Shown here: one piece after another, positions 57,905 to 64,000 of the stretch
How positions within the stretch are numbered: position 1 is the stretch's first letter
Layout: every line of letters starts with the position of its first letter
Source of the DNA: Cladorhizidae sp. MBARI D1340-BT2
Taxonomy: Eukaryota > Porifera > Demospongiae > Poecilosclerida > Cladorhizidae
Direction: 5' to 3'
Assembly (NCBI GenBank): GCA_028752905.1
Contig: JAQNBH010000012.1
Span: 28,405,816-28,469,815, forward strand
Length of the DNA: 64,000 nucleotides
Translations under genes and position numbers: made by a program
The notes under the pieces: model-generated
What the model saw: the letters and a program-made list of their open reading frames with translations, nothing else
What the model was told of the DNA's origin: nothing
The model's database searches: none

Positions 57905-58682
57905 CCAGGGGGGGGGAGACAGTTGCATCCCACCCCCCCACCCCCATTTTTTAAAACTTGTGGTTACCACTTTATAGCTCCATAGATTCTGCAAACTTCA
58001 TGGTATGGACTTGATATAGAGCTCAAAAGAAAGGTCTCTCTTTGTGCTCTCTGTTGATACTAAAGTATTTTTCATGTAACTATAGCCAAGTTACTGGACC
58101 TAAAGTAAAGTGGAGGGAACTTCAAAACCTGAATGCCTGATTTTGCCACATAAATCGCCAGATTCCAAAGTGCTAAAGATTTGAAATTAGCTAGAGCTCT
58201 AATCTATTCAACGAGTGTTTTCATTAGGCGGTAAAATGTAAGTACATGGTCAAGCGGTGGGTGGAAAATGAGTTTTATGGATTATTAACGAAATTCATTC
58301 TCCACCCGCCGCTTGACCACATACTTACATTTTAGCGCCTAATGAAAACACTCATTGAATAGAGTAGGACTTCCTCTAGCCACTGGTGCTAATTTCAACT
58401 CTCTAGCACTTGGCAATCTGGATATATTTATACTTGCAAAATCAGTCATTCAGGTTTTTGAGGTTCCCTTCACTTGTAGCTCCAGTAACTTGGCTATAGT
58501 TATAATTTTAGTATCAACAGAGAGCATAAAGAGAGACCTATCTTTTAAGTTATATATCAAATCCATACCATGAAGGTTACGGAATCTATGTAGTTATAAA
58601 GTGGTAAACACAAGAAGAAAAAAAGGGGGGGAAATAAATGTGGGTCACTCTCCCCCCAAAAATGCAACTGCCACCCCTTTGG
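57905..58682. mobile_element. Foldback element, copy 2, inside the G6 linker
   Basis: Arms ACTTGTGGTTACCACTTTAT... and its reverse complement, centre AAATGAGTTTTATGGATTAT near 58266. Ends rich in G and C runs share CAGTTGCAT as an inverted repeat. It separates GATGC from GGCTTTGTC, which are nearly contiguous in other copies (GATGCTTAAGGCTTTGTC). Confidence 0.8.
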
Positions 58683-59027
58683 CTTTGTCTCTATCCCATC
58701 TGTCATTCCTGAGATGAATACATCCCCTGAATTAGATGAGAACACACCCTCTCAACCAGATAAGAATGCACCCACTCTACCAGATGAGAACACACCCTCT
58801 CAACCAGATAAGATTGCACTCACTCAACCAGATGAGAATACACCTCTCAACCAGAGGATAGCACACACTCTCAAATATATGAGAACACAACCTCTAAAAT
58901 AGTTGGTAAACAAGTCTGTGTTGATGAAAACGGTTGCCAAGACTTTAGTCCAGGGTTACAGAACTCATTGCACAAAGAGTGAGAATCGCTGAACCAGGGG
59001 AACTCTGATTAGTTTTGTGAGGTTGGA

Positions 59028-59360
59028 TTGTTGTTTAGATGTCGACACGACAAGTTAGACAATGAAATGTACCAACCAGTGTTGCCAGGCAACAGACAAC
59101 AGCAAGCCATAGCTCACACACTCCACATGACCGGTCATCTCGGGTACAACAAAGCCAGACACAGACTGTTGGCCCACTTTTACTGGCAAGGCCTCAGCCG
59201 GGATGTGAATCAAGCCTGTGAATCCTGCGCTAAATGCCAGAGGGGAAGTAGACGTACACAGACCCTGTCTCCACTAATCTCTATGCCAATTATCACAGAA
59301 CTACTCACTAGGGTAGCTTTTGATATAGTTGACCCTTTGCCTCACACTAGAGCTATCTAG
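59028..59360 (+). pseudogene. Integrase zinc finger fragment G6 (110 codons)
   Basis: Same as G1 and G2 with the same truncation point, H2C2 residues intact, and WQGLSRD for WPGLSRD. Confidence 0.8.
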
Positions 59361-59492
59361 ATACACAAGAACTATGTTTATACAGCAAAAAATATATATA
59401 CTTGTAAAAAAGAAGACTGTGCCCATGTAGACTAAGGGTGATCACCCTTTACCACTTAAAATATACACACCAACACAACCAGCTAGACCAAC

Positions 59493-60420
59493 CTTTGCTG
59501 CTTAAGATGGAAATAATCTCGTCAGCACATCCCCCAAAATCCTCTTCAACACATACGCGAAGAAGATTCCTGTAAGTCTTTGGATAACCAGCTTTATATC
59601 TCCAACACTCCAGAAGAGCCCAGCTGTAAATAGTGTGCATCTATAAAACCACATCCACAATTCATGCATTATAGTACCTTTGTAGATCAGGACTGTATGT
59701 GGTCATTACGTGCTGCACCTCTGACAAGTTCAGTCCAAGCAGATATGCATCATGTACAACCAGTCTTGCAGAAATTCGACGTAGGTCCACACCAGACATT
59801 ATCACATCATATACGTAACCACGGTTGCACTTGGGAACTTTAGCCAGCAGTTCGTCGTATTTCTACAATAATAACTAAAATAACAACAGAAACAACTAAT
59901 TTAGCATGAAGATCATGGCTTCGTAGAGACATTTTAGTTGCCAGGAAGAGTGGGGATGAGTGTCGAGCCGGAATTTTTCATAGCTATCCTTACTACAAGC
60001 CTGATTTTTAGTTAGATGATTAAGATAAGTCTTCAAAATAGATAAGTAACACTAACCTGGCTAGGCTCAGGTGAATCACAATTGAAGGACTTGAACTGAC
60101 TTTAGAAGGTTTTAGTGCAATTTTGACATATTCAAGGAGTAAAATCTTGGGAATGTATTATACATGTTGTCTACTTAATTGCAAAGTTCATTAACTGCAA
60201 TTGTAACATTAGCTGCAAAACAAATAGTGAATGCATACAATATACCTATTATGACACCACAATTTTTTTAAATCCTTGTGGTGTAGGTGGGAGGTGGGGT
60301 AATCCCTGATCCCCTGACTCCCTGTGAAACCATGATACATGGTTTTGCTAACCTGTGCCTTGATGCTGCTTGAGAATGCAGTGATGGCAGCTGTTTCTTC
60401 ATTAGTTCTTCCAGTAACAT
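59493..60420 (-). CDS. Death-domain module M7 (exons U1, D1, D2)
   Basis: Exons are U1 60353-60420, D1 59678-59862 (185 bp) and D2 59493-59623 (131 bp). It is nearly the same as M2 and M3 (VDLRRISARLVVHDAYLLGL), with VYDVIMSG for VDDVIMSG and QHVMTTYSPDLQ for QHIMTTYSPDLQ. There is no terminal exon in this unit. The next compatible exons on the minus strand are U1 of M6 (5.2 kb away) or L6. Confidence 0.8.
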
Positions 60421-61982
60421 CTGCAGCAACAACAGCTAGTCAATGAGTGGATTATTTGTGTGAGTGCATCAATGGAAGGTTTTATTACACTACTACTAAA
60501 CATACCAAGCATGTGTATATCCACAAGTGAACCATAAACTCTGGTTGTCTATCACCACTTCTAACCAAACCAGCAAGAAAACCAGTGCTTAGCAACAACT
60601 AAGCTCTTACTAAACAAATATTGCACACACATTGAATCTTCTACCATGTAAATGAATGCTTTGCATTATTTATTAGACAGGAGCAGAGAGCTATACTTCT
60701 GTTACATGAGCCACATGAAGATGGAGTAACTCTAAGCGAGACAAAGAAGAAGCTACTCTCATGAGTCACTCTAAGAAATAACAGGATTCCTGAGCCACAC
60801 CAAGTAAGAAGAGCAGGTAGTGTTTGCTGGAAGGTATAGGTGCTTTCCCCAAAATAAGAGCTTCAATAAACAGTAATCAGCAAGAAAGAGAATGTTCACT
60901 GCAATTTTCATCATTTGTATTGAAGTGGAAGTTGTGCACCTCTGCAAGCAAAACTTATGTGTAGGCCTAGCCCTGGCATTACACTCACACAGCCTCATTC
61001 CCAACATCACACATGCACACATCCATAATCAAAATACCAAACAACTCACACTCAGCTAGCCCAACCCCCAGATCCAGCCCTAGATAGCTATATACGCAAA
61101 CATCCCTACACTGGACATCCCCATACTCCTAGGCTGACACTCTATAATGCCACACATGTCCTTCACTCTCCATAATAGACAGACACAAACAAGAACAGCA
61201 GCACAGAAAACAAGAACAAAATGTTAAGCAGAACAGACCAATCAACACCAGTCAACACATAGCAACATAACATTCTAAACTAAGGGTCATGACTAATTAA
61301 CTCTTCCTGTAGTAATTAAACAAAAAGTAGATTATTTTCTCAGCTTATCTAGTTTTTTTGTGTCTTTTCTGCTAGTCCTTCACACCCCCGGTCATCCACA
61401 TCACCACATTATATCTCTGTCAATCACACCATTCACCATTACACATGGACCAATCGCAGAACTGCAAGACATGCTTAGCCCTATATATATATATATATAT
61501 ATATATACACCATCAGGCAAGCAGCACCTCATTCTTACTGATGAAGATACCTATGTGTCAAAGGCTTTGTAATGAGATTCCTGTATCAAGTTAGTGTCTG
61601 CTATTATTATACAGAGAGAAAGAAAAACAATAAGCTCCCTGGTATGGCCTAGAGCTATCCTCCTGCTATAAGTAGTCTCTCCCTGAGGACCTGATGGGTC
61701 CCCAGAGAGTGGGTGCTCCATACAGTGAATGAGAAAGAGGAAGAGTTTGGTCTTGCTATCATCAATGACAAAAGTGGCTTCATCCATCTCTTAACATCTC
61801 TTACTTCTGACATGAAGGGGAAAAGCACATATCCAGCATCAGCACCTACAACACTGACTTACCACATGCACACACTATACTAGTACCACCACCAAGTACA
61901 ACTACACATTAGATAGTTTCATACTCACACAGGAAGGATACTTCACACCAACTCATAAACACACCATTCAACCACCACAACT
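60421..61982. other. M7 spacer upstream of U1
   Basis: Conserved block (60771-61022, shortened), CCAAT/TATA-like block with (TA)n at about 61440-61506, and a minus-strand frame MDEATFVIDDSKTKLFLFLI (61551-61787) that is broken by non-triplet indels in other units. Confidence 0.4.
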
Positions 61983-63510
61983 CAGGCCCATAGCAAGCAA
62001 TTTTGATGAGGTCCGGCCAGGAAGTGGGTGTGGCCACGGGAGTGGCCGGATGTGGTTACATTTTATTACTGATGCTTGCTTATTGCTATTGATTTTGGCT
62101 AAATAGAACTGATTCTGGCTAGGCCACAAGTCCAGTAGTGAGTTTGTGTTAGTTATTTGAATGCAAGTCCATCATGTTGTTAAATTGTATAGCCTGACAG
62201 ACTGTAATAATGATGATTCCACTTCAAATGTCTTCTTTTCATGCTCCTCATCCAATTATGTGTGTGTAAATTCTGTGGTGGTCAAGCAGGATATATATAT
62301 CACCTTCAGTTTCGCCAAGCATCTCAAAGATTGCTCTAGAATGATTGATTCTCAAACTTGCATTGTAACTTACACATTATAATATGTACATATTATTTCA
62401 TTGCCCATTTAGAGGCACTGACCCATTTAGAGGCACTGTTAAAAATAAAAAATAAATAATAATAATAATAATAATGCTGATTGATATTGATTAAAATTTA
62501 TTACACCTGTGATCTGAACTACCTACAAATTCATTTATTAAGATAATCTTGAGATCCAGTGCATCAGTTTTATCCTTATGAACATGAAGAAGCATTAAGT
62601 AATTCAGGCATTCCTGCTTCACCATTGCACGAAGATGCGTCTTTACATGCCTTAGGACACTAAAAGACCTTTCAGAAGATGCATTGGTGGCAGGCATAAC
62701 CACAAGGCATTTGACGGAAGACAAAAGTGTCAACTGACCAGAGGAAAGTGAAAAAAAGTAATTCTTGACATCAAATTTTTTGAATTTGTTCATCTCAAGG
62801 GTCTCCTACTGACTTGTCTTGGGACTGTAGTGTTGGAAATGCACCAAAGATCTAGTCAGCATTGCTTGTCCTTATTCTTTTTGTTTTGTCTTGATTCCCA
62901 TGATACATATATGGCAGTACGCAACATCTTTGGCCTCATCATACAGTACGTGAGGAATGGCCATTTCGAGAACCAAACAGGCAGAAAAGCACGGAAGATT
63001 AAATTCTTCTTACAAAGGAGCGTTTAGGAAAGTTGAGCGAGATTGGTTGGTGGGGAATATCTCCAGCGATCTCCAGTGGACCTCAGCAGATGGAGCAGCT
63101 CCAGGAGTAGCGATAAGAAGGACAGACTGGATTGACAAAACTGCTAAACGTTCCGTGATGTTGCAAACAATTGTTTGATTATTAACTCTATACGCATGCG
63201 CATGATTTGATTTAAGCAGGCTTGAACTGCGAACCTTTAAACTTTTATTTAGCCATAGTTTAAAAAAGTGGTCCGGCCAAAACTTGAGCAGCCGGACCCT
63301 TTGCTACGGCCCTGCTCACCTATTTGTGAACTAGAAGCCATGACCTTTCTTTAGTACTCGAACTCAGTGGTCCACGTGCCTATAATTCTAACTTCGAACT
63401 CTTATTTATTTAATAATTTATTTATTTATTATTTTTATTTTATTTTATAGCTGGGCTTGAAATTTGGTGCGGCCAAAACCGGAGCGGCCATAGTGGTTGC
63501 TATGGCCCTG
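61983..63510 (-). mobile_element. hAT-type element with CAGGSCCATAGCAA ends (M7 copy)
   Basis: Left end CAGGCCCATAGCAAGCA, right end (inverted) CAGGGCCATAGCAACCA, flanked by CAACT on both sides. A further internal end-like sequence, inverted CAGGGCCGTAGCAAAGGGTC, lies at 63295-63314, so two related elements may be superimposed. CCCATTTAGAGGCACTG is duplicated in tandem near 62403-62437. Confidence 0.7.
62491..62793 (-). pseudogene. hAT transposase dimerization domain (100 codons)
   Basis: Open frame with LVVMPATNASSERSFSVLRH, VKTHLRAMVKQECLNYLMLL, ending HVHKDKTDALDLKIILINEF. It is longer than the M3 copy because the M3 copy lost a base after HVH. No catalytic core nearby. Confidence 0.8.
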
Positions 63511-64000
63511 CAACTAATATACACACCAATCCCACCAACCCAACTCATAAACACTCCACCATAACCACAACCAAACTCACACACCCACCACCCAACCCAT
63601 ACCCCTCTACCCACCAACTCAATCATACGCACACTAACCACACCACATCAACTCATTCACACACTACCCACATTAGTTCAACAATCTCACCCCCTCACAC
63701 ATTCTTCTACAATTAGTCCATCCCCATACCCACCACCCATCATAAGTCAACCATAATATAGACCACATGCACAACCCACCCCACCCCAAACTCATACACC
63801 ATCCTAAACCAGCAACTCATATACACACACCCCACTATACCAATCATACCCACACCACTCCCACCACCCCAACTCAAACATACATCACTTCACCACCCTA
63901 TCCCATAAACACACCACCCCCACCATCCCAACCAAATGCACACACACCACCTCAACCCACACAAACACACCACTACCCCACTTCACTTATCCCACAACCC
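63511..64000. repeat. C/A-rich, G-depleted tract (M7 copy, cut by window end)
   Basis: Collinear with the tract at 24.13 kb; the unit continues beyond the window. Confidence 0.85.

Noticed and set aside
60057..60160. Exon candidate ILLxEYVKIALKPSKVSS-type between U1 and D1
   Set aside because: Its donor phase does not fit D1, the acceptor AAG is lost in M1, M4 and M6, and non-triplet indels occur in M0 and M4. U1 joins D1 directly in frame without it.
61551..61787. Minus-strand exon MDEATFVIDDSKTKLFLFLI
   Set aside because: Attractive peptide, but a 10-bp indel in M6 and other non-triplet changes break the frame between units.

Overview
This is eukaryotic, almost certainly metazoan, DNA. 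It is AT-rich, has spliceosomal intron signals (polypyrimidine-AG acceptors, GT donors), DNA transposons of the hAT, piggyBac and Harbinger types, Ty3-type LTR retrotransposons and minisatellites, and it shows no bacterial features. A minus-strand gene family encoding a spliced Death-fold domain, amplified in tandem, fits an early-branching invertebrate such as a sponge. That taxonomic guess is inference only.

The window is a tandem array of about eight degenerate macro-units, called M0 to M7 here. In plus-strand order a full unit carries: (1) a short terminal exon of the Death-domain gene (minus strand); (2) two Death-domain exons (minus); (3) a 68-bp upstream exon (minus); (4) a spacer with a conserved upstream block and a CCAAT/TATA-like block; (5) a C/A-rich, almost G-free tract; (6) a small CAGGGTTTC-ended MITE; (7) a 21-bp minisatellite; (8) a decayed Ty3-type retrotransposon fragment (plus strand, LTR-like / protease / integrase / start of RT). 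U1 exons lie at about 4.9, 13.4, 17.3, 21.2, 36.9, 46.0, 54.2 and 60.4 kb. Death exon pairs lie at 12.5-12.8, 16.4-16.8, 20.3-20.7, 33.2-33.6, 45.0-45.4, 53.3-53.7 and 59.5-59.9 kb.

The main result is the Death-domain module. Three exons (68 bp; 185-197 bp; 131 bp) are present repeatedly, all open, with length differences only in multiples of three. The outer exon phases match (phase 1 in, phase 1 out). A module can therefore splice either to a terminal exon (clear copies at 11.95, 32.55, 44.6 and 52.6 kb) or in frame into the next module. M1-M3 share a single terminal exon and could form one three-Death-domain gene. The retrotransposon fragments between modules are riddled with stops, so the open Death exons look selected.

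Superimposed insertions: a 4.4-kb hAT (ZNF862-like) with a 953-bp piggyBac-type element nested in it (0.4-4.8 kb); a nested composite (foldback element plus a second hAT) in the M4 intron (33.9-36.7 kb); hAT fragments at 23 and 62.6 kb; a Harbinger-type MITE at 49.6 kb; solo LTRs at 47.8 and 55.8 kb; a second foldback at 57.9 kb; and an antisense PR-RT-RNase H fragment at 27.3-28.7 kb. The plus-strand retroelements have the order protease-integrase-RT, unlike canonical Ty3/gypsy. The last 5 kb (59.0-64.0) duplicates 19.8-24.7 kb.
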